Below are positions 25,626-35,635 of a stretch of 64,000 nt of DNA, in pieces. The translations under genes and the position numbers were made by a program. Source of the stretch: Paulinella micropora (lineage: Eukaryota; Cercozoa; Imbricatea; Euglyphida; Paulinellidae); the NCBI GenBank assembly GCA_019918135.1, contig WBZZ01001190.1:87001-151000 (forward strand), written 5' to 3'. The notes under the pieces were generated by a model. That model made no database searches. It had not been told where the DNA came from and worked only from the letters and a program-made list of their open reading frames with translations. The first letter of the stretch is position 1. Every line of letters begins with the position of its first letter.

Positions 25626-27268
25626 TCTGAGAAGGGAGGGGGATGTGCCGCGTGCTGCCCTTTCTCCCTTCCAGCTGCCTGCCAGTCTCTGGAGGGATTC
25701 GCCTGTCTAAGATTTCAATCCAATCTGGGTCCAGGCAGCTGCGCAGGGCTGCAACTTTGAACAGAAGAGCATGGGCACCTACGTCCAAACGCCACTACCT
25801 TCCATTTAATAAAGAATAATTATAAAACAAAACCGCTGTGAAATCATGGACTTTGCCAAAAAAATTTAAACTGTTCGGTTCTGCATGAAAGCCACAAATT
25901 TGCGAGAAAAATAAAGAAGAGGGGGGCGCCCTGCGCCAGGGTGTGACTAGTGAATTACTTTAATAAATTGTGTAGAACTTTCGTTGTGCCAGAACATGTA
26001 CGACTTTCTTCCAATATTTTTCCTTCCAACCTACATTTTTTGCCGAGAACTTGTTGGTTTGCGGCAAAACCCGGCGATTTTTTAGTTTTCAGACTGCAAA
26101 ACCCGGTCGTTTTCAAGTGAATCCGAACTTTTTTCCGAATCCGTCAAGGCGGAAGAAAACTTCTTTTTCTGGGAACACAACCTCCCCTTGCCCCAGGGGG
26201 GGGCCTCCCCTCAAGGGGGAGGGGGTGCAAGGGTGAGACAGAAAAAGAAAGAATCAATTGCGGGGCTTTTCTGCAAAAACCCGGGCGTTTTTCCGCGAAT
26301 TTGTCGGGGCAGAGCTTTGGCGGTGAATTGGTGGCAGAAAAGAACGGGTTTATATGGACAAATTGGGGTTCTGCAGGAAAGCCGCAAATCTGTGGCCAAA
26401 ACGCACGGACTTTGCAGGGGACCGCCCACGTTGGGGGGAAACGTCCGGGTTGGCGGGCACCGTACAATTTATTCTCTTTCTTCCCCCCCCTCCCCTTCCC
26501 CCCCCCCCCACCCAAGGGACAAAGGCGGGGGGAGGGAAAGATGTGAAAAAATTATTTGTATCAGCTCTTTCCGAATCTGAAAAAACCATTCGGATTCACT
26601 CGAAAACATCCGTTTTTTGCGGGAAGGCCGCAAATTTGCGGCCAAGAAGCTCGGTTCTTGCGGAGCATTGCGCAATCTGCCGCAGAACCTGCAAGTTTGC
26701 GAGAGAAAGAAAGGGGGGGGGGTAAGGAGGAAAAGAGGAGAAGGGGGGTTTCCCCTGCTCTGAGAAGGGAAGGGAATGTGCCGCGTGCTGCCCTTTCTCC
26801 CTTTCAGCTGCCTGCCGGTCTCTGGGGGTTAAACTCCTCAAGATTTTAATCTGATCCGTGAGACAGGACGTGCGCACAACAGGTAGTTTGGAGTTGACGA
26901 CAGCAGGACGCCGGGTGGAAACAAAAAAATTTAATAACAAAAGATCTTTGACAAAGCTTGGTCCTACACTTGAAACCGAGAACTAAGAGAGAGTTAGGGA
27001 AGAGACAGGAGGCAGAGGGGAGCCAGAAAAGTAAAAAAAAAATGTAAGTTAAAAAGTCTTGACAAGGAAGAGGAGAAGGCAGATGCGTGGGGGGGGGGGG
27101 GGGAGGGGCTAGGGAGAAAGGGGCGCCCCCCCTTTTTTTTCTCCCCTCCCTTACTTTCTCTCCTCTTGCTCCACCGTCACAGTTGGGCAGTGCTGCCCGC
27201 AAACAGCCTTCGGTCGCACGCCGGAAAACCTTTTATTTTGTTTTGCAAGACGCACAGACACAAATAAA
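25626..27268. repeat. Non-coding repeat region, first copy of the 340-bp family
   Basis: 25626-25725 is repeated at 26757-26850 (CTCTGAGAAGGGA, GTGCCGCGTGCTGCCCTTTC, AGCTGCCTGCC). A copy of the 28.4-29.4 kb repeat family lies at about 26255-26720, with GAAACGTCCGGGTTGGCGGG, GAAAGATGTGAAAAA and an ATTCGGATTCACT hairpin site. The last part is AT-rich with G/C-runs (27090-27140). Short ORFs here recur with the repeats, so I call none. Confidence 0.6.
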
Positions 27269-28108
27269 ATGGGGACCGCACCATCTACCGAGAGCGCTGG
27301 CAATACGGGGGAGCCCGCCCGACCCAAGAGTTTAGGCGCGGGGCGCCGCCAGGATTTTCGGATTGACCTGACTCGTGACATGCATGGAGCCGACGGCTGG
27401 CTACGGCTGGAACTGAGTCGCGAGCCTGCAGGTGCGCTGCGCGGTAGCGCCTTCGTGTTGGGCGCCGGGTACTTTGAACTCGCTCTGCCGAGCACGGCGG
27501 GCGAGCGTGCGCAGGAGGTCTACCGCACAATCAAGACGGACACGAATGCGCTGCGAGTCTGCGCGGACCTGTCGGCTATCCTGGCCCCGGGACTGCGGCT
27601 GGAGCTGATGCCATGGCTGGGGGACGAGCGCAAACACGAGTTAGCGGCGCTGCGCTTTGAGACCGCTCGACTTGCCTGTGTGGTCCGTGAACTAGTGCTC
27701 CAGCAGATCTATCAAGTACCTGAGGCAGAGCTGAAGGCCAACGACGTGGAGCTGTCGAAATGCCACCGCGCTACAGTTCGCCTGATTGGTGCCTGTGTCC
27801 ACATTGACATCGAGGGTCTGCGTATTGCCAGGCCTGACAGTAGAGTGTTTATGCTGCCACACTGGGCTTGGCCGGCGGAGGAAGCTGAGGCTCCTGTGGA
27901 GGCAGTGGCCGTCGATATACGGCAGGAACGCCCACGTTCGCAATATGTAACTACGGGCAAGCTGGTTTTTAGCGTGAAAGGAGAGGTTACCTACAAGCAC
28001 AGCATGCGAATGTCACCAAGCGAGCTGTGGATGAACCAAATTGAACCGCAGCACGGGCTGAGTGCACGCGCCCAATTCCTACGTCGGCTTCCTGCGCTAG
28101 GTGTTTAG
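27269..28108 (+). CDS. Predicted N-myristoylated unknown protein
   Basis: 279 residues from ATG 27269. The N terminus MGTAPSTES fits the myristoylation rule (Gly2, small residue at 5 and Ser at 6), which would anchor it to membranes; such proteins are common in viral teguments and matrices (known in general, inferred here). The body mixes beta-strand and helix (GWLRLELSREPAGALRGSAF; RFETARLACVVRELVLQQIY) and has only a few Cys. It is flanked on both sides by members of one non-coding repeat family. No homologue recognised. Confidence 0.65.
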   Translation: MGTAPSTESAGNTGEPARPKSLGAGRRQDFRIDLTRDMHGADGWLRLELSREPAGALRGSAFVLGAGYFELALPSTAGERAQEVYRTIKTDTNALRVCADLSAILAPGLRLELMPWLGDERKHELAALRFETARLACVVRELVLQQIYQVPEAELKANDVELSKCHRATVRLIGACVHIDIEGLRIARPDSRVFMLPHWAWPAEEAEAPVEAVAVDIRQERPRSQYVTTGKLVFSVKGEVTYKHSMRMSPSELWMNQIEPQHGLSARAQFLRRLPALGV

Positions 28109-28389
28109 TCTAAAACAAAAAACCCAACAAAGAAAAGTATTGATCTGAGAACAGGGAGTGGGAGAGGGAGGGGAGGGGGGAAGGAAGGTGCGCAGAAGCT
28201 ACACAAAAATGTGATTAAAAGAATTCCCCAACAAAGTAGGCGTGGGCGGAGCAGCCGAGCTGCTCGAGCCAGACGTAGCCTTTAGTACGTGCCCGCCAGG
28301 AATGGGCCAGCACGTCAGGTCTGTTGGAGTACTGTTGCACTACATAAGACTCGACCATCTCTGCCAGGCGTTTCGTACAGCAGGCCAAC

Positions 28390-29450
28390 GAATTTGTGCA
28401 TCACGGACTTTGCCAAAACAAATCAAAACTGTTGGGGGAAAACCGAAAATTAGCGGCAGAAAAGAACGGGTTATACGGACATTTGGGGTTCTGCAGGAAA
28501 GCCACAAATTTGTGGACAAAACGTACGGATCTTGCGGGGGACCGCGCAGTTCGGGGAGAAACGTCCGGGTTAGCGGGCACAGTACAATTTGTTTTCTTTC
28601 TTCTCCCCCCCCTTGCCCCCCCCCATCCCCCCAAGGGACAGGGGCGGTGGGAGGGAAAGATGTGAAAAAAATTATTTGTATCAGCTCTTTCCGAGTCTGA
28701 AAAGAATCATTCGGATTCACTTGAAAACGTCCGGTTTTTGCGGGAGGGCCGTGAATTTGCGTCCAAAAAGCTCGATTTTTGCGGAATACCGCGCAATCTA
28801 CCGCAAAACCCACGCAGGCGGTTTGGCGGTAAAAAGAACGGGTTTTACGGACATTTGGGGCTCTGGCGGGAGAACGCGCAAATTCGGGGGGAGAAACGTC
28901 CGGGTTGGCGGGCACAGTACAATTTGTTTTCTTTCTTCTCCTCCCCTTTCCCCCTCCCCCCCTCATCCCCCCCAGCGACAAAGGCGGGGGGAGGGAAAGA
29001 TGTGAAAAAAATTATTTGTATCAGCTCTTTCCGAATCTGAAAAGAATCATTCGGATTCACTTGAAAACGTCCGATTTTTGCGGGGAGGCCGTGAATTTGC
29101 GTCCAAAAAGTTCGGTTCTTGCGGAGCACCGCGCAATACGCCGCAAAACCCACGCAGGCGGTTTGGCGGTAAAAAGAACGGGTTATACGGACATTTTGGG
29201 GCTCGGGGGGAGAACGCGCAAATCAAATCGGGGGGAGAAACGTCCGGGTTGGCGGGCACAGTACAATTTGTTTTCTTTCTTCCCCTCCCCTTTCCCCCCT
29301 CATCCCCCCAGCGACAAAGGCGGGGGGAAGGAAAGATGTGAAAACAATTATTTGTATCAGCCCTTTCCGAATCTGAAAAAAAGCATTCGGATTCACTCGA
29401 GAACATCCGGTTTTTACGGGGAAGGCCGCAAAACCCGCAGATTTGCGAGC
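28390..29450. repeat. Three tandem units of about 340-370 bp
   Basis: Landmark AAGAACGGGTT.TACGGACAT recurs at about 28463, 28831 and 29171. GAAACGTCCGGGTT then GGCGGGCACAGTACAATTTG, a C-run, GAAAGATGTGAAAA and TCCGAATCTGAAAA then ATTCGGATTCACT recur in step. Each unit carries a TCCGAAT/ATTCGGA inverted repeat. A fourth, diverged unit lies at 26255-26720. No credible ORF. Confidence 0.75.
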
Positions 29451-29659
29451 AAAAGAAAGGGGGGAAAGCGCTGCTCCCCCCCCCCCCCCTCCCACTTCCC
29501 CCCAAGGGGAAGGGGAGCGCCCCTCTCTTTAGTTCTCAGTTTCCAAGTGTACGACGGCCGAGCTCTTATTAAAAAAAGAAAATCTTGCACTTTCTTGGCG
29601 CGCTTCGTGCACAGGTTTATTTTGTGTTTTGTTGGGCAAAGGTAAAAGAGTAATCATTG

Positions 29660-30988
29660 ATGCTAAGAGAGGCAGGCCATGCGTCGCCCGTGCCTGACTT
29701 GCAGCGGGCCAACGCGTTCGTGCATGAGAACCTGGCTGCCAGCACTGAGCTTCTTAGGAAAGTAGCGCTCGGTAGCCAAGACTTGGGTCGCGAAAGGTTG
29801 GAGCAGGAGCGGCTCTCGAGCCAGCGGGCATGCGAGGTTTTGCGCCAGGAAAGCGCAGCGCTCAGGACGAGGCAGGCAGAGATGCTGGCAGCCAATGCGC
29901 GACTATCTCAAAAGGTTCAGCACTTAACTCAACAGAGCGCAGACAGGGAGGCGCTGTATGTTGCCAAATCCGCCCTAGAGGCCAAGCTCGAGGAACTTGC
30001 GCGGGAAGCGTCTGACTGCTCGGCGGCGGCGGCGAGGCTACAGCGGCGGAACGAGGCCCTGGTGGCGGAAAACGTACGCTTGCAAGAAAGCTGTGCCTCG
30101 AACTCCGAGCTGCGCCAAAAAAACGAAGCGCTGCGCTTGCGATTGCAGCAGGAGGTAGACTCCAATCTCAGGCTTGTAGGGCAGGAGCTGCGTTGGCAAA
30201 AAGAGCTCGCGCAGCTGCAAGCCAGCGTGGCAAAGCTGCGTGAAGAAGCTGCGCAGCTAGCTCAGGAGAAGGCCAGCGCAGAGAACAAACTAGAACAGGC
30301 TGCGCTAGCAGCGCAGCGTCAGCTGCAGGCCTGCCAGCAGGCGGGCGAGCAGACCCTGGAGGAGTGCGAGGAGTGGCGGAGCAAATGCGAGCAGTTGCAG
30401 AAGCGAGTGCGTGAGGTAGAGTCCCAACGCGAAGACGGGAGTCCGGAGCTGGCGGCTCTGCGACTAGAGATTGAGCGACTCGAACGGGCCAACTTAGATC
30501 TGCAAGCCGTCACAGGCAGGCTCAGTCTCTGTGTGCGGCCAAGCGCTAGCCAAGGCAACGACACAGCTGCCAGCGGCGGAAGCGTAAGCGGCAGCAGTAG
30601 CAGTAGCAGCAGCTGCAGCAGCAGCGACAGCAACGGGGGCCCCGACTTTTGTCGGCTTGTGCATTGGGGACGACGCCAGATTGTTTATTTTACTCTGCGC
30701 GTGCGCGGGCTAGCTCACGACAGGTACTTTGGAGTTGTCGACAGCAAGGGGCGCAGGGTCTACGAAAGCGTCGTAGATTTCAGAAGCGCCCTCGACTTTC
30801 TCAACCAAGTCGTGCCCGAGCCAACTCCGCCAGACCCGAGCATTCCCTCACACGAACAGGAGCTCATGGTCGAAAACTATAGACGTGATTTCTTAAAATA
30901 TTACACCCCCCCCTCGGGCCGCACGCGGCCCGAGTGGAAGGACCCTCTAGGGGGGTGGCAAGCGGATCCTTTTGTACCACAAGACTAA
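29660..30988 (+). CDS. Long coiled-coil protein with C-terminal globular domain
   Basis: 442 residues from ATG 29660. Heptad-rich coiled coil covers about residues 30-290 (KVQHLTQQSADREALYVAKS; LRLEIERLERANLDLQAVT). A poly-Ser linker (about 305-330) precedes a compact C-terminal domain (RRQIVYFTLRVRGLAHDRYF; VVDFRSALDFLNQVVPEP) reminiscent of a small alpha/beta fold I cannot name. The stop codon TAA overlaps an AATAAA signal. Likely structural or scaffold. Confidence 0.7.
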   Translation: MLREAGHASPVPDLQRANAFVHENLAASTELLRKVALGSQDLGRERLEQERLSSQRACEVLRQESAALRTRQAEMLAANARLSQKVQHLTQQSADREALYVAKSALEAKLEELAREASDCSAAAARLQRRNEALVAENVRLQESCASNSELRQKNEALRLRLQQEVDSNLRLVGQELRWQKELAQLQASVAKLREEAAQLAQEKASAENKLEQAALAAQRQLQACQQAGEQTLEECEEWRSKCEQLQKRVREVESQREDGSPELAALRLEIERLERANLDLQAVTGRLSLCVRPSASQGNDTAASGGSVSGSSSSSSSCSSSDSNGGPDFCRLVHWGRRQIVYFTLRVRGLAHDRYFGVVDSKGRRVYESVVDFRSALDFLNQVVPEPTPPDPSIPSHEQELMVENYRRDFLKYYTPPSGRTRPEWKDPLGGWQADPFVPQD

Positions 30989-31062
30989 TAAAAAAAAATC
31001 AATGACAAAAGTTTTAATCTTGGCACCCAATTTCTGGGGAGAGGTTTTACTTCCTCGAGATT

Positions 31063-31845
31063 TCAATCCAATTCGGAAAGCTTACTTTGTACCAACTTGA
31101 TTGCTTTTTTGCGGTTTTCTTCTGTTTTCATAAGACTGGGGTTCATGACTTCCAAAAGGAGTAAGACTTCCAGTAGAGATATCAGGAAACGCTTTTTAAG
31201 CTCGGGAGCCGAGTCTGCACGAACCCAGCCAAAAGACAGTACCTCGCGCAGAAGAATGTCGACGGAAAGCTGGGGGCGCGTCAGGGTTGTTTCCCAGTGA
31301 CTGACCCATTCCATAAATTCTTGGACATTTTTGTCGGGGCGAGACTGAAGCTCAAGTCCGGCGTAGCTACTCTGCAGAGCCGTCATGTTCTTGTGCATCT
31401 GGCCGTGAAAGGTATGACCGGCCTCTTCTGAGCGCACTTCTTGGGCCTTTCGGCGCCACTGCTCGAGCTCCCGCTCCAAGGCTTTTATGTGTTGCAATTG
31501 TTCGTTGACGCGCTTCTTGGCGCGCTTTTGCTTTTTTTGTTTTGTTTCGGAATCGTCTGTCAGCCCGAGGCTTGAATTCAGACAATCATCGCGCTGTGCC
31601 AACGAGCTGCGTAGTCGAGCTAACGCCGACTCCTGCAGCTCGATTAATTTCATGGTATCGATATCGCAGAGGCGGCCAATTTCAGTGTAATATTTGCGGG
31701 CTTGCGCACTTAGAGATTCGGGGGTAGGCATGTTGATGCATGCATGAATTTCCCTAACTAACCCCGTGCCGCCGGCCTCCTCTGTGGTATACCAGTAGGA
31801 CGTATGTATCCCATCAAATCTCTTTTTTTTGTCGTCACTTTCCAT
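31063..31845 (-). CDS. Helical unknown protein with basic coiled coil
   Basis: 260 residues from ATG 31845 (MESDDKKKRFDGIHTSYWY). Central basic coiled coil (KQKKQKRAKKRVNEQLQHIK). The C-terminal half is helical (FLISLLEVLLLLEVMNPSLM). It is convergent with the coiled-coil gene upstream. Could be a nuclear or virion scaffold; no family recognised. Confidence 0.65.
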   Translation of the reverse strand: MESDDKKKRFDGIHTSYWYTTEEAGGTGLVREIHACINMPTPESLSAQARKYYTEIGRLCDIDTMKLIELQESALARLRSSLAQRDDCLNSSLGLTDDSETKQKKQKRAKKRVNEQLQHIKALERELEQWRRKAQEVRSEEAGHTFHGQMHKNMTALQSSYAGLELQSRPDKNVQEFMEWVSHWETTLTRPQLSVDILLREVLSFGWVRADSAPELKKRFLISLLEVLLLLEVMNPSLMKTEENRKKAIKLVQSKLSELD

Positions 31846-32095
31846 TTACTTGTAATGACACTGCAGATGGTGCGCTCCCCTTTCTCCCCTCTCCCCCCCC
31901 CCCCTCTCCCGCCCCGCCCCTCTTCCTTTTTCCTTCTCCCCTCCCCCCCCCCGGGGGGGGCGAAAACTTGTGTCGACTTTTAATCTGCCAGCGTGAGCTC
32001 GTTTGAAGGTTTTTTTTTTCGATATGGCTGGGGAAAAAGGCAATAGCTGAGAGATATATTGGCGCCGACAGATTCAGCTTTAAGTCCTACATAAA
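31846..32095. other. Divergent spacer with C-runs and G-runs
   Basis: C/T-rich blocks, CCCCCCCCCCGGGGGGGG at about 31948, and a T-run before the 32096 gene. No gene seen; presumably holds both promoters. Confidence 0.4.
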
Positions 32096-32764
32096 ATGCT
32101 ACACCCAGGCAGCAAGGCAGAGTGGCTCGCTGATTTGCTTGAATACCAAAGGCACAACCAAGAGCTGGTGGTGGGAGAAGAGCATGTAGAGGCGTTGGGG
32201 AGATTTGCGCGGGACCTACGCGGAGAGTTCAAGCTAGCGCCGCGGCCAGAAGCAAATGGGGCGCTGGCGGCGTGGTTGGATGATTTCTTTTGCAGCCCGG
32301 GGGCTTCGCCTGAGAGGTACCTTCGTCTGAGGCTCAAGCTCCTGACACACGCACCAGTTGGTGCGGCCGGCGCGGCTCAGTTGTTTTTGGTGGGTCTGCG
32401 CTGCGCGAGCACGCTAGAGGCGTACGACTTGCAGGAACTGCCGTGCGTAGGCAAGCTCTCGAGTAAACTCCCGGCCCAGCAGCAGCGGACTGGTCCGCTG
32501 GTGCTGGGCCCAGACTTGCACGAGCTGAAGCTGGTGCGATGCTTCAAGGGCAGAGAATGCGTGCTGGACTTGTCGGGCGCTCCGGCCTTTTTCTGGAGGA
32601 TTCATTTGGTGGACACGGTGCATTGCAAGCTGTTGCTGCCGCCGGGTAGTTTTGTGGTAGAGCTGACATTGACGCTGGAGCTGGGGGTGGCGACGTGCGG
32701 GATGGGCGAGAGGTCTTGGCGCGGACTTTCCCGGAGCTGCAGCGCAGCCGTAGCCATTGGCTGA
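32096..32764 (+). CDS. LRR-family-like protein, N-terminal ORF
   Basis: 222 residues from ATG 32096 (MLHPGSKAEWLADLLEYQR). The N-terminal helical part resembles a small adaptor domain. From about residue 145 LRR-like lines appear (LHELKLVRCFKGRECVLDL; FWRIHLVDTVHCKLLLPPG). The next ORF on the same strand (32695-33891), in another frame, carries more LRR-like repeats; I leave their relation open. Probable protein-interaction role. Confidence 0.5.
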   Translation: MLHPGSKAEWLADLLEYQRHNQELVVGEEHVEALGRFARDLRGEFKLAPRPEANGALAAWLDDFFCSPGASPERYLRLRLKLLTHAPVGAAGAAQLFLVGLRCASTLEAYDLQELPCVGKLSSKLPAQQQRTGPLVLGPDLHELKLVRCFKGRECVLDLSGAPAFFWRIHLVDTVHCKLLLPPGSFVVELTLTLELGVATCGMGERSWRGLSRSCSAAVAIG

Positions 32765-33891
32765 GAAGCCTGAGCTTGCTGTGCAGGGACCCGTGCGGTG
32801 CGGGAGCTGCGAGTTGCGGTTGGGAGGGAGAAGGAGAGGCCAAGAGGGTAGAGTTTGAAAGCTTGTGGCCCTTACCCTTCCTGGAAAACCTGTCGCTGCG
32901 CTGGGCGGGGGGGCCCGGGCCCGGGGAGTGGGGTTGTGTTGTCCTGGACAACGACGCCGAGCAGAAAGTGCGCGCAGAGCTGCAGCGCTGCGATGCACTA
33001 CAGAGGGGACAGGCGGCAGAGGTGCTTGAGCTGATTTTGGACTACGCGCGGCCCCCTACACACACGCGCGTTCTGGGCGCTGCTTCCTTGCAAGAGTTGC
33101 TAGGTTCGGGTCTGTACGAGAGCAGCTCGCCAATAAACTCACTGACGCTGACTGGGTTTGGGGTGGAGGCCGACCTGCTAGACCTGCTACGGTCGTTGTG
33201 GGCGGCGGCGACGGAAAGGAGCGGAGGGAACGGTGCGCGCGCGTTGACGCTGGTAGGCTGCGAGCTGCGTGGCGGGGGCGGCAAGGCACTGCGCGCTCTG
33301 GTGCCCTTTTTGGAGACACTGTCGTTGCGGGAATTATCGGGTCTGCCGCCGGAGGGGTTGGCCGCGGCCCTGTTGGGTAGTACTAGGGGAGGCGGCGCGG
33401 CGCACGCCGGAGCTCTGGTGAACCTGGATCTGCGTGGCACGCGCCTGCCCGCGCGCCCGCTGCTGCGGAGCAAGGACTTTCCAGCACTCAAGCGTATGTG
33501 GGTGCCTAGCCTGTGCGTGTTGTCAGGGGAGAGCGATTATGCAGGACTGCGGGAGCTGTGTGTGGAAGCGCCGTGCGATGCGTTGGCGCTGGCGCGCGTG
33601 CTGCCTGCACTAAGAGGGTTGATGTCTCTGCAAGTCACGGTGCTGGGGGCGCCGCCCGGCTGCTGGGATTCGATCTGGCAGAGCTGTCCGGACATGCACA
33701 GGTGGCAAGTGCGCGATAGCCCGCAGGGCATGAGCCCGGGGCTGCTTGCCTGGCTAGAGCGCCGGGCGTCGGAGAGGCCTCCGCAAAAGCCAAGACTGGC
33801 TTTAGATTTGCGGGGGAGCGGAGCAACGCCGGGTTTCGTTCAAAGACTAGTGCGGAACCGGAACCCAACATGTATGTTTGACTTGCCCTAG
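32695..33891 (+). CDS. Leucine-rich-repeat protein
   Basis: 398-residue ORF without an ATG near its start, so the true beginning is not resolved. Repeats include FLENLSLRWAGG, INSLTLTGFGVEADLLDLL, ARALTLVGCELRGGGGKAL, FLETLSLRELSGLPPEGLA, ALVNLDLRGTRLPARPL and YAGLRELCVEAPCDALALA. These fit ribonuclease-inhibitor-like LRRs. It ends shortly before T/A-rich 3' sequence with ATTAAAAAG. With the 15934 gene it indicates an LRR family in the element. Confidence 0.6.
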   Translation: MRDGREVLARTFPELQRSRSHWLRSLSLLCRDPCGAGAASCGWEGEGEAKRVEFESLWPLPFLENLSLRWAGGPGPGEWGCVVLDNDAEQKVRAELQRCDALQRGQAAEVLELILDYARPPTHTRVLGAASLQELLGSGLYESSSPINSLTLTGFGVEADLLDLLRSLWAAATERSGGNGARALTLVGCELRGGGGKALRALVPFLETLSLRELSGLPPEGLAAALLGSTRGGGAAHAGALVNLDLRGTRLPARPLLRSKDFPALKRMWVPSLCVLSGESDYAGLRELCVEAPCDALALARVLPALRGLMSLQVTVLGAPPGCWDSIWQSCPDMHRWQVRDSPQGMSPGLLAWLERRASERPPQKPRLALDLRGSGATPGFVQRLVRNRNPTCMFDLP

Positions 33892-34042
33892 GGAGGGAAA
33901 AGGCAAGGGAATTTCAAGGCTAGTTTGGCTGATAGTTACTTTTTATTAAAAAGAGTTTGGCGGAGACATTTTATTTATTGAATAATAACCGAAAAGAAAA
34001 AAAAAAGGTTCTGCGGGAAACCAGGGCGCGCGGGGGGCTTTG
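33892..34042. other. AT-rich convergent 3' spacer
   Basis: Contains TTTTTATTAAAAAG and TTATTTATTGAATAATAACC, suitable as polyadenylation sequence for both convergent genes (TTTATT on the plus strand reads AATAAA on the minus strand). No gene seen. Confidence 0.5.
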
Positions 34043-35269
34043 TTAGTCGGAGTCCGTGTTGTCATCCTCTAGCCTCTCCGAGTCTGGCAAAGGCACAGAG
34101 CAATCAGAGCACAAGGGCACGAGTAGATCTCCGCTGAGCCTAACGCTGGTTTGCCCACAGACAACACACGGGCTGTTGATGTACGCAGCGGCAGCCTGCA
34201 GCTCCACCACGGCGCATTCGCTGCAGAAGCACTCCCAGCTGGGCATACAGAAAGTAGTCGCCACGGCCTTGCATCCGTAGGTCGCGCAGGTGTAGCGAGT
34301 CGTCCCCCACCTGTAACCCGCGGGGTTACTGCTCTTGCAGTACTGCATTGGCGTGCCGCAGTTTTGGCACGGCTGCTCCTCCCCGCCAGGAAGTATGACG
34401 TACTCGTTTAACTTAGTTCGCAGGCAGGACTTGCGCAGGCAGAGCCACTTCTTCTCAGAGGCGCGCCAGACCCGGCGCGAGGACAAAGACTTTCCTTGCT
34501 GCAAGACAATACGAGCCTGGTTTACCTCAGCCTTGTACAGGCTAGGCAAGGCCCCCTGTAGAACGTTGAAGCGCACAGACTGGCGCGGTGCAGTAGGGTG
34601 CCGCTTCTGAAGGAGCTTCTCCGGCTGCTGCTCCGTTTTCTGCTCCAGCTGCTGTTGGCGCTGAAGCTTAGCTTCGGCATGCTGGGCCCGGCTGCAAGGC
34701 ATACACATGCGCGCTTGCCCATAACCTTCTTCGCCAATCGCCAACGACCAGTTGTCAAACGGGTGGGTCGCACGATCGCAGCTGACACAGCGGTGGCAGC
34801 CGTCCGCCGCTATGCGCAGAAGACATCCGGGACACTTTGCTTGCGTGGCCTGCGCAATCCTGTCCCAGTCGTAACGTTTTTTCTCCGTGACCAGCTGACC
34901 GGCGGCGCTGCTGCCGGCGGTAGGTGTGGTAGGGACATGTCGAAGGGGGCGCTCCGCAGGGTCCGCCAACAGCAAGGCCGCACTTGAGTCTTGAGCTTCG
35001 GGCAAGTTGGGTAGCGGCGCTCTTGTATGCTCGTCTTCTTCTTTTTCTTCTTTTTTTCTTTTTCTTTTTCTTTTCCTTCTCCTTTTCCTTCTCCTTCTCC
35101 TTTTCCTTCTCCTTCTCCTTTTCCTTCTCCTTCTCCTTTTCCTTCTCCTTCTCCTTCTCCTTCTCCTTCTCCTTTTTCTTTTTCTTCTCCTTCTCCTCCT
35201 TTTTCTTCTCCTTCTCCGTCTTCTTCTTCCTCTTCTTCTCCTTCTTGCGCACGTTGTCCCGGAAGGCAA
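34043..35269 (-). CDS. Zinc-binding Cys-rich protein, C-terminal ORF
   Basis: The reliable part is about residues 85-408 of this ORF. Paired cysteines occur at CPGCLLR, CHRCVSC, CMPCSR, CQNCGTPMQYC, CFCSEC, CVVCG and CSDC, enough for three or more zinc sites, with a RING- or ribbon-like C-terminal cluster. The tail is acidic (RLEDDNTDSD). The first 85 residues lie in a purine-rich tract and are doubtful. A companion ORF in another frame (to 35526) carries a plausible regulatory N terminus. Likely a nuclear regulator. Confidence 0.6.
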   Translation of the reverse strand: MPSGTTCARRRRRGRRRRRRRRKRRRRRRKRKRRRRRRRRRRRKRRRRRKRRRRRKRRRRRKRRRKRKRKRKKEEKEEDEHTRAPLPNLPEAQDSSAALLLADPAERPLRHVPTTPTAGSSAAGQLVTEKKRYDWDRIAQATQAKCPGCLLRIAADGCHRCVSCDRATHPFDNWSLAIGEEGYGQARMCMPCSRAQHAEAKLQRQQQLEQKTEQQPEKLLQKRHPTAPRQSVRFNVLQGALPSLYKAEVNQARIVLQQGKSLSSRRVWRASEKKWLCLRKSCLRTKLNEYVILPGGEEQPCQNCGTPMQYCKSSNPAGYRWGTTRYTCATYGCKAVATTFCMPSWECFCSECAVVELQAAAAYINSPCVVCGQTSVRLSGDLLVPLCSDCSVPLPDSERLEDDNTDSD

Positions 35270-35526
35270 GGTGTAGGTGGCGTATACAACTTGAAGCCTG
35301 GGGAATCCACGCCCGGTTGTCCGTGGATTTCCTGACCTGTTCTGTCCTCCTCCTCGTCGTCGTTGACGGAGTGCGGCTCCGGGCTAGCAAGGCTTGCGTT
35401 GCCAGGAGTCGCCGATCTACTTCCCGCTCGAGCGCTGTTTTCCTTCGTCGGCAACGGAACGGTGGCGCGGCGTAGTCGTTGCACACGCCCCGACCCGGGT
35501 GTTTTGAAGGAGGGGCTGGGGGTCAT
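34810..35526 (-). CDS. Companion ORF with Ser/Pro-rich and Glu/Gly/Lys-rich parts
   Basis: From ATG 35526 (MTPSPSFKTPGSGRVQRL). A Ser/Thr/Pro- and Arg-rich start, then NDDEEEDRTGQEIHG, then a Glu/Gly/Lys tract. The first half looks like real disordered coding sequence; the last part overlaps the zinc-protein ORF in another frame and is doubtful. Belongs with the 34043-35269 locus. Confidence 0.4.
   Translation of the reverse strand: MTPSPSFKTPGSGRVQRLRRATVPLPTKENSARAGSRSATPGNASLASPEPHSVNDDEEEDRTGQEIHGQPGVDSPGFKLYTPPTPCLPGQRAQEGEEEEEEDGEGEEKGGEGEEKEKGEGEGEGEGEGKGEGEGKGEGEGKGEGEGKGEGKEKEKEKKKKKKKTSIQERRYPTCPKLKTQVRPCCWRTLRSAPFDMSLPHLPPAAAPPVSWSRRKNVTTGTGLRRPRKQSVPDVFCA
35035..35260. repeat. 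Purine/pyrimidine simple-sequence tract (CTTCTC/CTTTTC)n
   Basis: Tandem six-base units CTTCTC, CTTTTC and CTCCTT over about 225 bp, one strand all pyrimidine. Every minus-strand frame is open through it (poly Glu/Lys, Glu/Gly or Arg/Lys). Such a tract is prone to length change and to triplex formation. Confidence 0.8.
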
Positions 35527-35635
35527 GACCGTGGACGGGCGCTTGTGACCCCCGCGTCTTTGTCGGGAAACTTTGGGGGAGGCTTGGCTTTGTGCGGCTC
35601 TGCGATTAGCGGCACCCCGCCCTCGGCCGTTGAAG

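Noticed and set aside
26350-29495. Several 70-250-codon ORFs on both strands
   Set aside because: They recur with the 340-bp repeat units and are rich in Pro/Ser from C-runs; no conserved coding signal.
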